A stretch of DNA of 8,381 nt from an uncultured Oscillospiraceae bacterium (GTDB lineage Bacteria > Bacillota > Clostridia > Oscillospirales > Oscillospiraceae): the NCBI GenBank assembly GCA_910577415.1, contig CAJTLK010000079.1:1-8381 (forward strand), given 5' to 3'. The translations under genes were made by a program, and so were the position numbers. Shown here piece by piece: positions 1 through 5,489 of this stretch (positions are counted from its first letter, which is position 1; every line of letters starts with the position of its first letter). Below the pieces are notes generated by a model. That model searched no databases, had not been told where the DNA came from, and was given only the letters and a program-made list of their open reading frames with translations.

Positions 1-230
1 TTCTGGCCTTTCAGGGTCTTCACCTCGGTCTCCTCCGGCCAGCGGAAGCTCTCCAGGGTGGCCTCGGCGGCCTCCACCGCCGCCAGCTCCTCCGGGGAGA
101 GGGAGGGTGCCACGCTCTCCGCCGGAGCAAAGGTCGCCGGGACCTCCGGGGTAGCCCCCTCCGTCTGTCCACAGCTGACCAGCAGGGCCAAGAACACCGC
201 CAGCGCTATGCACCTTTTCCATTTCTCCAT
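1..230 (-). CDS. Predicted lipoprotein, N-terminal part (runs off left edge)
   Basis: Reading the minus strand from the ATG at 230-228 gives 76 codons without a stop, and the frame continues past the left edge. The protein begins MEKWKRCIALAVFLALLVSCG. This is a textbook lipoprotein signal: positively charged residues 3-6, a hydrophobic stretch at 8-18 and the lipobox L-V-S-C with the lipidated cysteine at residue 20. After it comes a low-complexity Ala/Pro/Glu/Thr spacer, typical of the tether that holds a surface lipoprotein off the membrane. A purine-rich AAGGGGTGGGG stretch just upstream can act as ribosome binding site. The mature domain is outside the window, so no function can be given. 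It sits downstream of the tRNA operon terminator and probably has its own promoter. Confidence 0.82.
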   Translation of the reverse strand, partial: MEKWKRCIALAVFLALLVSCGQTEGATPEVPATFAPAESVAPSLSPEELAAVEAAEATLESFRWPEETEVKTLKGQ

Positions 231-273
231 CTTCCCCACCCCTTTCCTTGTCTGATCCAGCATAACACAGAAA

Positions 274-303
274 ATTATGAAATGGGTGACAGAGCGGTTA
301 CAA
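274..303 (-). promoter_or_regulatory. Possible promoter of the lipoprotein gene
   Basis: On the minus strand TTGTAA (303-298) and CATAAT (279-274) are separated by 18 nt, giving 4/6 and 5/6 matches to sigma-A consensus. The start codon follows about 45 nt downstream. The site lies right after the tRNA terminator, where an independent promoter would be needed. It is a pattern match only. Confidence 0.35.
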
Positions 304-340
304 AAAGAAAATGAGCAACTCCTTTTCGGAATTGCTCACT
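301..340 (-). terminator. Intrinsic terminator of the tRNA operon
   Basis: Read on the minus strand, the arms GAGCAATTCC (337-328) and GGAGTTGCTC (322-313) form a 10-bp stem with one G-U pair around a 5-nt GAAAA loop. An ATTTTCTTTTTG tract (312-301) follows at once. It begins a few bases after the CCA end of tRNA-Tyr and separates the tRNA operon from the lipoprotein gene. Confidence 0.9.
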
Positions 341-343
341 TTC

Positions 344-428
344 TGGTGGGAGAGGGTGGATTCGAACCACCGAAGCGATACGCAACAGATTTACAGTCTG
401 CCCCATTTGGCCACTCTGGAACTCTCCC
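344..428 (-). tRNA. tRNA-Tyr, anticodon GTA
   Basis: Eighty-five nucleotides including an encoded CCA end (346-344). The acceptor arms GGGAGAG (428-422) and CTCTCCC (354-348) pair over 7 bp, with A as discriminator. The anticodon loop CTGTAAA (396-390) carries GTA at 394-392, flanked by the CAGA/TCTG stem. The T arm GGTGGTTCGAATCCACC is canonical. A long variable arm makes this a class II tRNA, as expected for bacterial tRNA-Tyr. It is the second gene of a two-tRNA operon, 34 nt after tRNA-Thr. Confidence 0.97.
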
Positions 429-462
429 ATATTTAATTAACGCTGTAAGAGCGGAAGTCTTC

Positions 463-538
463 TGGAGCTGGTTGACGGACTTGAACCCCCGACCTGCTGA
501 TTACAAATCAGCTGCTCTACCAACTGAGCTAAACCAGC
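463..538 (-). tRNA. tRNA-Thr, anticodon TGT
   Basis: Seventy-six nucleotides including an encoded CCA (465-463). The 5' end GCTGGTT pairs with AACCAGC, and the discriminator is T, usual for tRNA-Thr. The D arm contains TAGCTCAGTTGGTAGAGC. The anticodon stem CTGAT/ATCAG encloses the loop TTTGTAA with TGT at 505-503. The T arm GGGGGTTCAAGTCCG is canonical. It is the first intact gene of the operon. Its first 21 nt and the 13 nt before them are copied exactly at 639-672. Confidence 0.97.
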
Positions 539-551
539 AAGTTATCTCACC
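518..551. repeat. 34-bp direct repeat, copy 1 (5' end of tRNA-Thr)
   Basis: This stretch covers nucleotides 1-21 of tRNA-Thr and the 13 nt immediately upstream. It is identical, base for base, to 639-672. The two copies flank an 87-bp unit (552-638) with two hairpins. This could be a tandem duplication or the scar of a small insertion. Confidence 0.95.
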
Positions 552-580
552 TTAGAAAAAACGGCAATTCTGGCTGCTCC

Positions 581-636
581 GCCCCGCGCCAAGAGCCGCC
601 TACGGCGGTTGCGCGGGGCACGCCCTCTGCGGAGGG
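581..636. repeat. GC-rich double hairpin, REP- or MITE-like
   Basis: A perfect 9-bp stem, GCCCCGCGC (581-589) with GCGCGGGGC (611-619), encloses a second stem, CCGCC (596-600) with GGCGG (604-608), around a 3-nt loop. A further hairpin, CCCTC-TGCG-GAGGG, follows at 623-636. On the minus strand a T6 run lies near 564-559, about 17 nt after the outer stem, too far for a standard terminator. The unit lies between the two copies of the 34-bp repeat. Hairpins of this type look like dispersed genomic repeats, which is inference. Confidence 0.7.
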
Positions 637-638
637 TG

Positions 639-672
639 TACCAACTGAGCTAAACCAGCAAGTTATCTCACC
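639..672. repeat. 34-bp direct repeat, copy 2 (truncated tRNA-Thr 5' end)
   Basis: Identical to 518-551. On the minus strand it carries nucleotides 1-21 of tRNA-Thr (659-639) and then breaks off into CACCCTCCGC. There is no anticodon or T arm, so this is a truncated tRNA remnant lying in the transcribed leader of the tRNA operon. Confidence 0.92.
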
Positions 673-673
673 A

Positions 674-691
674 TTAGGCTAAACCGGCAAG
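674..691 (-). repeat. Degenerate third tRNA 5'-end copy
   Basis: On the minus strand CTTGCCGGTTTAGC matches the CTTGCTGGTTTAGC that begins the two other copies at all but one position, then diverges after a D-arm-like start. It is the copy nearest the promoter. It may be a remnant of another tRNA gene or a drifted repeat. Confidence 0.5.
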
Positions 692-698
692 GTGTACC

Positions 699-713
699 GA
701 CAGCATGGCTGTC
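699..713. promoter_or_regulatory. Perfect 6-3-6 inverted repeat at the start of the tRNA leader
   Basis: GACAGC-ATG-GCTGTC lies 15-29 nt downstream of the minus-strand -10 box, so it falls at the beginning of the transcript. It could be a small RNA hairpin or a protein-binding palindrome. A site this short can arise by chance. Confidence 0.3.
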
Positions 714-727
714 CAATAGCAGAAGTT

Positions 728-756
728 ATTTTACCAGATACGCAGGTGGTTGTCAA
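728..756 (-). promoter_or_regulatory. Strong sigma-A promoter of the tRNA operon
   Basis: The minus strand reads TTGACA (756-751), 17 nt, TAAAAT (733-728). The -35 box is perfect, the -10 box matches 5 of 6, the spacing is ideal, and TGG just before the -10 gives an extended -10 motif. Transcription would start near 721 and run leftwards into tRNA-Thr and tRNA-Tyr. The distance to the first intact tRNA, about 180 nt, is long for a tRNA operon and fits insertion of the repeats in between. Confidence 0.85.
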
Positions 757-831
757 GAAAAAGTTGTACAGGAAGCGATATAAGCCCCACCGAATACCCA
801 GATGAAGCTTGAACAAGGAGGATAGATAAAA

Positions 832-1059
832 ATGACACTGACTCAGCTTTCCGCGAGCTACCGCCACGAGGAGGAGGTCTTGCGCTGCCGCATCCGGCAA
901 GTGCGGGAGCTTTCCGCCCCCACCAGACAGGAAGCAGTCGTCAAACAAGACCGGCTGCGGGTCCTGGAGGCCATGCGCCGGGACGTCCGGGACGTGGCGG
1001 TGCTCTGTGAGCGTTACTATGACCGCGGCCACCGAAGAAACTGCCGGTACTCTATCTGA
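832..1059 (+). CDS. 75-aa helical, phage/ICE-associated hypothetical protein
   Basis: AAGGAGG (815-821) lies 10 nt before the ATG, so the start is well supported. The product is short, basic and probably almost entirely helical, with heptad-like hydrophobics from residue 5 to about 60. It ends in a Tyr/Arg-rich tail, ERYYDRGHRRNCRYSI. This tail pattern (YYDRG-RN-RY) is one I associate with small proteins encoded beside sigma-like regulators in clostridial prophages and integrative elements. That is recall, not a search result. No catalytic motif or membrane segment is visible. The next gene follows after 50 nt with its own ribosome binding site, so the two probably form one operon. The function is unknown; a role as partner or modulator of the regulator is a guess. 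Confidence 0.75.
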   Translation: MTLTQLSASYRHEEEVLRCRIRQVRELSAPTRQEAVVKQDRLRVLEAMRRDVRDVAVLCERYYDRGHRRNCRYSI

Positions 1060-1109
1060 TCCGGCCCCTCGTTGGAGCCATGAAAAAATAAGTAGGAGGT
1101 CACACAACT

Positions 1110-1445
1110 ATGTCCCATACCCGTTACAGAAAGGGCCGTATCCATGCTGCCGAAATGGCCTGTTACACCCAGCAATTTAATTGTGAAAACACCAACACCC
1201 AAACCCTTGACCGAACAAAAGCCGCTCTCCTCAAGGCTATCCGGGAAGACGTCACCGACAAGCAGCGGGAGTACCTGCTCCGTTATTACGGTCAGGGAAA
1301 AAACATGATCGAGATCAGCCAGGAGTTGGGGGTGGACAAGTCCACCGTCTCCCGTACCATTAAGCGGGGCGAGGCCCGGCTGCGCCGCTGTCTGCGTTAC
1401 GGCGCCAAACAGTTCCTGGTAGATGACGGGGACGCCGCTTATTAG
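1110..1445 (+). CDS. Sigma-70 region 4-type helix-turn-helix regulator
   Basis: TAGGAGGT (1093-1100) lies 9 nt before the ATG. The 111-aa product has a variable N-terminus (residues 1-30). About residues 35-95 have the layout of sigma factor region 4: a D-V-T-D-K-Q-R-E-Y-L-L helix, then a helix-turn-helix with E-I-S-Q-E-L-G-V-D-K-S-T-V-S-R, closing with the basic helix RGEARLRRCLRY. Regions 1-3 are missing, so it cannot be a full sigma factor. Such proteins act as phage or element transcription regulators, or as region-4 halves of split sigma factors. It lies just upstream of the giant protein genes (55 nt) and is the obvious candidate regulator for them, which is inference from position. Confidence 0.8.
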   Translation: MSHTRYRKGRIHAAEMACYTQQFNCENTNTQTLDRTKAALLKAIREDVTDKQREYLLRYYGQGKNMIEISQELGVDKSTVSRTIKRGEARLRRCLRYGAKQFLVDDGDAAY

Positions 1446-1499
1446 CGCGGACTCCCCATCAGGTTATAAACACGGACACGGAGGATAGAAAGTTAAAGC

Positions 1500-4400
1500 A
1501 TGAGCAGAACAAGTAAGCTTCTTAGAAAAGAGAGGGAACGGGCGGCGGGCAAAAGCGGCACATTTCCCAGCACGTCCGCTGTGGCCCCGGCGGGATACAG
1601 CAGAACGCGGAGGCTGTTGGAAAAGCAAGGCATCAAACCGGTCAAGGATAAGATGCCCTCTCCGGCCTTTACAGCGGAGGCTTCCCCCACGGTGAAGAAA
1701 GCTGGTCGAACGGTGTCCATGCTGGAAGGGAAATATGACCAGGCCAAAAGCGAGTATAGAAAGACCCAGGTGGGGCAGCAGCCCTACGCCATGGGGCGGG
1801 ATAGCTTCACCCCGTCCAGCCCCTATGCCGCGGGCCTTCAGGCCAAACAGGCGGCAGAGGAAAAGGCAAGCCCTGTGGGACAGGCGAGGGCAAAAATGTC
1901 CAACGCCTCCGACAAACTGACTGAAGCGAAGAAAAACCTTTTCGACGCAAAGCAGCAAACCACGGCGGAAAACTATGAGAAATACGCCACCTCAGCCGAT
2001 GCGGCAAAGGGAATGGAAATTTCTGCACAGTTGGGCTTGAATATGAGTAGCGACGCCCATGCTGCTGCCATCCGCGTCCTGGCACTTCAGGTGGGAGAAC
2101 CGGGGAGGTACGCATTTCCCCAGCTGGAATATCTGACCGAGAAGCAGAAGGAGACCCTTTTGTCTCTGGCGGGAAGAGAGGACTGGGACGGCGCGGGGAA
2201 ATACTGGAAGGCCATAGAGCGAAGCCTGAACGCGCAGAACCAGGCGGTACAGAGCCAGGAGACCAGGGACTTTGCGGAAGAGCATCCCATTGCGGGAGGG
2301 GTCGTCAATGTAGGAGCGGGCTTTACCCAGCCCTTTGCCTATGCGGCCAACACGTTCCAGACGGCAAAAAACGCCATCACGGGAGAGTATGAGCCTACGG
2401 ACTTCAATTCCGCGTGGTTCGCCGGCGCCCACGTGGCCAAGGATACCGCCGAGGGCGTCCACGCCGCCGCGGAGAAAGCAGGGGGCGGAGTAGGCGCTTT
2501 CGCGGCGGATACCACACTGTCGATAGCCAACATGGGAGCCAAGCTGTTCACCGGCCCGGCGTCCCTGCCGCTGATGGGGCTATCCGCGGCGGGAGACAAC
2601 GCCCTGGGCGCCCTGGAGCGGGGAGCCACGCCGGGACAGGCGTTCCTCACCTCCACCGCCGCTGGGGCGGCGGAGATACTGACGGAGAAGCTGCCGGTAG
2701 ATGAACTGTTCAAGATGGCAAAGGTGGCCCCAAAGAGCGCCAAGGAGGTCATAAAAAACATCCTGAAGACCATGGGCAGCGAAGGTGTACAGGAGATAGT
2801 CACCGAGATATCCAACAACCTGGTGGACCAGATGGTCATGGGCGACCAGTCCCAGTATGAGCTGTACGTCCGGGAGCTTATGGACCGGGGGATAGACGAG
2901 GACAGCGCACGGGGAGCCGCTACGAGGCAGTTCTATTTGGAGAATGTCGTCATGGCGGGTCTGGGCGGCGCGGTGGCCGGTGGAGTATTGGGTGGAATTG
3001 GCCAGGGGATCGGCTACGCCCGGAACCAGGGACGGCAAAAAGCGATAGCGAACACGATGCTGAATGTGGACGAGGGGACCGTTTCCCGGCTGACCCAAGC
3101 GGCAAAGGAGATGTACGGAGCCGATCAGGCGCAAAAAACCGCCGCCCAAACGGACGGCGGGGGGAGATTTTCACTGAAAGGATACGAAGGTGTAGACCTT
3201 TCCAAAGACGGGAGCGTATACACCTATGATTTCCTGAGTTCTCTTCCTGACATGAGTGTGACCGTCCTTCCCGATGTGTCGGTAGTGAGAGACATAAATG
3301 GGCAAGTCGATGCCAGGACTGTGGTAGACCTTGGCATGAAAAATGCCCGCGCAGTGGGTACGGAGAAGGACGGAAAAGTGTTCGTGCGTAGTAGCTACAC
3401 CGGGAAACAGCTTCAGATTACAGGAGAGAGCATCCGGCACGGACTAAACGGCGGATTGAACCGCCTGCTTACCAACGCCCGGTTGTGTGCGGTAATCGGG
3501 GATGTGGTGAAAAACGCCGTTCCTATCAATGCTCTTACCAACAAAGCAGAGGGAGTCTCGGGAACCTACGCTATGGCCGGATATGCTACGGATAGTGTAG
3601 GACGGGAATTTGTGGCCATCCTGACTGTGGAACAGAGAAGCGGGCGTGTGGTAAACCTTGAAACATATGATATGATCCATGCGGTGAGTGGAAGACAAAA
3701 AAATAGCAGCCAGGCGAGCACGAAGCTCCAGGGGCTTTACCCTATCAAGGCTGCTAAAATCAGTATAGCCGATTTTCTGGAGGTTGTCAAGAGCACGCAT
3801 CAAAGCATTCTTTCTGAAGGTGTGCTGGGTCACTTTGGCGAAACAAGAAATCCCAATGGACAGTATACAGGGCAGACCCTGTTTTCCATAAAAACCGGGG
3901 AGGACGCGCTGAGCCAAACGGCCCTGAAAATGGGAGCGGAGGGGAGAAAGCGGGGCCAGGAGGGCAACGCGAAGGCCATCCAGCGCGCCGCCCACTCCTT
4001 CGGCGAGCAAGGCTCCCAAATGCTCCAGGAGCTGTATTGGGACGACGTCCAAGACCCGGAGAAGTATTTCGGCGGCTTCGCCGTCTACTACCACGCCGGA
4101 TTGACCGGACAGGACATCATGTCTGTGCGGGAGGACTACGACGACGTTATCAAGCCCGTCCAGGCATGGGCGGCTTACCGGGCCGGACAGGTGGACGCCG
4201 CGGCCAGCCTTGCGGCGGAGATAAAGGCCGCCGGGTACGCCCCGGTGGCGGGAACGGACGCGGGACTGGTGGGGGACGAGTATGTGGCCTCCCATCTGGA
4301 CAGCAAGACCTACCGGCAGCTCAACTCCGTGCTGAAGCTGTTGGGCCTCCGGGGCCGGTTCGTGGATGAGTTCATTGAACGCCACCGGGAGAACAGAAGC

Positions 4401-5075
4401 CTGCTGCAGTGGCTGAAGGACGGCTTCCACTACCTGGTGGGCAAGCTCACCGGGAAGGAGAAGGCCCAGGCCCAGACCGCCGAGGGCAAGCTGGCGGCGG
4501 CCCTGGACGCCGCCGCTGAGCAAGCGAAAACCCTGACCAAGGAGTCCGGGGGACGAAATACCGGCCTCCAGACGGACGAGGCCGGGAGATATGAGATCAA
4601 ATACGACCAGGAGAACCATCCATTTGTCGTTGTGAAAAGTGATATCTTAGCGGGGGTCCCTAAAAGCCAGTGGGTAAAAATCGTCAAAAACGACTTGCAA
4701 ACAAGATTTCCCGCAGGGGTAGTCATAGGTAACGATGTTATAAAAATCAATGCGCAGACGACTTCTGAATTTACAAGTTCAGACTATTCCAAATGGCTGA
4801 GAGACTTTTTACCAAAGACCTATGAAGATAAATTCCGAGCAGCAGACAGTGTAGATGAAATCTTGCTGGCCTCACGTGACTATGTAGGCGAGGGGTTAAA
4901 GCACCCTAGGAAAGACAACATAAAGGAGTTTGCGAGGGGAACAGTAAAACTGAGAATTGGAAAAAACGATTATATCGCGGATGTTATTGTTGCAACGACG
5001 AAAGGTGGGAGTATGGTTCTATATGATTTGGTAAATATCCAACCCACAAAAATAAACGAAAGAAAGCAGACCTAG
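1500..5075 (+). CDS. Large polyvalent protein LPP1 with BECR-like effector tip
   Basis: A 1191-aa multi-domain protein of the phage/conjugative-element polyvalent type, thought to be delivered into a new host with the DNA. The N-terminus has a repeated SRTxxLLxK motif (residues 2-10 and 34-42, the second continuing as QGIKP). Residues about 70-255 are helical and charged. Residues 260-510 form a chassis shared with the protein at 5500, starting at EEHPI and ending in a glycine-rich hydrophobic segment (485-505). RFSLK (556-560) opens an effector-like domain with S-I-R-H-G-L at 644-649 and H727...GR732. FSIK (795-798) opens a helical module that resembles a metallopeptidase module lacking its HExxH core. 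RYEIK (1030-1034) precedes the C-terminal LPD3/BECR-like domain (about 1038-1185), with KHPR at 1134-1137, Y1158 and YD at 1175-1176. GC falls from about 70% in the chassis to about 38-43% in this last module. The best ribosome binding site, GGAGG (1480-1484), is 15 nt from the ATG, which is unusually far. No signal peptide is seen. Fold assignments are from pattern recognition. Confidence 0.85.
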   Translation: MSRTSKLLRKERERAAGKSGTFPSTSAVAPAGYSRTRRLLEKQGIKPVKDKMPSPAFTAEASPTVKKAGRTVSMLEGKYDQAKSEYRKTQVGQQPYAMGRDSFTPSSPYAAGLQAKQAAEEKASPVGQARAKMSNASDKLTEAKKNLFDAKQQTTAENYEKYATSADAAKGMEISAQLGLNMSSDAHAAAIRVLALQVGEPGRYAFPQLEYLTEKQKETLLSLAGREDWDGAGKYWKAIERSLNAQNQAVQSQETRDFAEEHPIAGGVVNVGAGFTQPFAYAANTFQTAKNAITGEYEPTDFNSAWFAGAHVAKDTAEGVHAAAEKAGGGVGAFAADTTLSIANMGAKLFTGPASLPLMGLSAAGDNALGALERGATPGQAFLTSTAAGAAEILTEKLPVDELFKMAKVAPKSAKEVIKNILKTMGSEGVQEIVTEISNNLVDQMVMGDQSQYELYVRELMDRGIDEDSARGAATRQFYLENVVMAGLGGAVAGGVLGGIGQGIGYARNQGRQKAIANTMLNVDEGTVSRLTQAAKEMYGADQAQKTAAQTDGGGRFSLKGYEGVDLSKDGSVYTYDFLSSLPDMSVTVLPDVSVVRDINGQVDARTVVDLGMKNARAVGTEKDGKVFVRSSYTGKQLQITGESIRHGLNGGLNRLLTNARLCAVIGDVVKNAVPINALTNKAEGVSGTYAMAGYATDSVGREFVAILTVEQRSGRVVNLETYDMIHAVSGRQKNSSQASTKLQGLYPIKAAKISIADFLEVVKSTHQSILSEGVLGHFGETRNPNGQYTGQTLFSIKTGEDALSQTALKMGAEGRKRGQEGNAKAIQRAAHSFGEQGSQMLQELYWDDVQDPEKYFGGFAVYYHAGLTGQDIMSVREDYDDVIKPVQAWAAYRAGQVDAAASLAAEIKAAGYAPVAGTDAGLVGDEYVASHLDSKTYRQLNSVLKLLGLRGRFVDEFIERHRENRSLLQWLKDGFHYLVGKLTGKEKAQAQTAEGKLAAALDAAAEQAKTLTKESGGRNTGLQTDEAGRYEIKYDQENHPFVVVKSDILAGVPKSQWVKIVKNDLQTRFPAGVVIGNDVIKINAQTTSEFTSSDYSKWLRDFLPKTYEDKFRAADSVDEILLASRDYVGEGLKHPRKDNIKEFARGTVKLRIGKNDYIADVIVATTKGGSMVLYDLVNIQPTKINERKQT

Positions 5076-5230
5076 GCAGCCGCTACGCCCATAGGTGGGA
5101 TAAGCGACAGAACGCCCAAATCTGCTTTCAAAAGGCACAACCAGTAGCGGCTCCGGGAGTTATTTCCCTTCACATACTGAAGTGTCCAAGGGTACATACG
5201 TACCCTACGATGACAGTATACCCTAACCTA

Positions 5231-5259
5231 TTGAAAAAAGCAACAGCAAAAAGTGTAAA
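5231..5259 (+). promoter_or_regulatory. Possible promoter upstream of LPP2
   Basis: TTGAAA (5231-5236) and TGTAAA (5254-5259) lie 17 nt apart, matching sigma-A boxes at 5/6 and 4/6. Transcription would start about 230 nt upstream of the LPP2 start codon. Alternatively LPP2 is read from the promoter upstream of the regulator genes. Confidence 0.35.
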
Positions 5260-5337
5260 GCAACCAGGGCGGGGAGCGACACAAAGTGACGGTTCTCCCG
5301 TGCTGATAATGCAAATTCTCTGCACAAAAGAACCATC

Positions 5338-5357
5338 CCTATGTCCACCTATGTCCA
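5338..5357 (+). repeat. Exact 10-bp tandem repeat, two units
   Basis: CCTATGTCCA occurs twice in direct succession (5338-5347 and 5348-5357). It sits exactly where non-coding-looking sequence gives way to the coding-like remnant at 5358, so it may mark a recombination or slippage junction. Confidence 0.85.
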
Positions 5358-5489
5358 GTAGCGTTGCGCCAAGAAGGGGCAACGGCCAATGAGATCAATG
5401 GCGTGCTGTTGCAAGCCAGACGTGAGGGGACCATATCCTACGAGCAATTGAAGGAGCTTCGCGGCGCATACATAGGAAGCGGCAGATAA
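5358..5489 (+). pseudogene. Orphan 3' coding remnant translationally coupled to LPP2
   Basis: One frame is open from 5310 to the TAA at 5487-5489 and becomes protein-like from about 5361: VALRQEGATANEINGV, then a helical stretch, then ISYEQLKELRGAYIGSGR. This has the look of a real C-terminus, with two amphipathic helices and an E-I...L-L...G-I-S-Y-E-Q-L pattern like the ends of other phage proteins. There is no ATG in frame and no ribosome binding site; a TTG at 5364 would give 41 aa. The stop overlaps the TAAGGAGG that serves LPP2, as in translationally coupled genes. I read it as the 3' end of a lost upstream gene. A tiny gene starting at TTG remains possible. Confidence 0.5.

Larger units (their letters stand above)
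539..831. other. Leader and intergenic region between tRNA operon and 75-aa gene
   Basis: No protein gene is visible in these 293 nt. On the minus strand they hold the tRNA operon promoter (728-756), a short inverted repeat (699-713), two truncated tRNA 5' ends and a double hairpin. On the plus strand they should hold the promoter of the 75-aa gene. There I see only TTGTCA (750-755) and TATAAG (779-784) separated by 23 nt, too far apart to call. Confidence 0.6.
5076..5357 (+). other. Gene-free spacer between the two giant genes, rich in inverted repeats
   Basis: I find no credible gene on either strand. Just after the LPP1 stop, AGCCGCTAC (5078-5086) pairs with GTAGCGGCT (5144-5152). Inside lie smaller stems such as CCCA-TAGG-TGGG (5089-5100). 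GGGTAC-ATAC-GTACCC forms a 6-bp hairpin at 5190-5205. None has a T tract, so I call no terminator. The region ends in the exact tandem repeat at 5338-5357. It may be an untranslated leader of LPP2 or debris from a recombination event. Confidence 0.5.

Noticed and set aside
277..555. Open frame of 92 codons on the plus strand
   Set aside because: It runs antisense through both tRNA genes and the terminator, and has no ribosome binding site.
581..619. Hairpin as transcription terminator or attenuator before tRNA-Thr
   Set aside because: The nearest T run on the minus strand is about 17 nt beyond the stem, and terminating there would silence both tRNA genes.
518..672. 34-bp direct repeat as attL/attR of an integrated element
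   Set aside because: The copies are only 87 bp apart and lie at the 5' end of the tRNA. An element would need flanking copies many kilobases apart, and no integrase gene is seen.
750..784. Plus-strand promoter TTGTCA...TATAAG for the 75-aa gene
   Set aside because: The spacer is 23 nt, too long for a sigma-A promoter. The TTGTCA overlaps the much better minus-strand -35 box.
1110..1445. Complete alternative sigma factor
   Set aside because: Only region 4 is recognisable and the protein is 111 aa long. There is no region 2 to contact the -10 element.
3444..4619. Long open frame of 391 codons on the minus strand
   Set aside because: It is the antisense shadow of LPP1, caused by its high GC. 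Its Leu/Gly/Val/His-rich composition is typical of such shadows, and it spans two unrelated LPP1 modules.
5170..5392. Short open frames on both strands in the LPP1-LPP2 gap
   Set aside because: Neither the 70-codon minus frame nor the 60-codon plus frame has a good ribosome binding site or a protein-like pattern. The coding-like signal here is in another frame (5358-5489).
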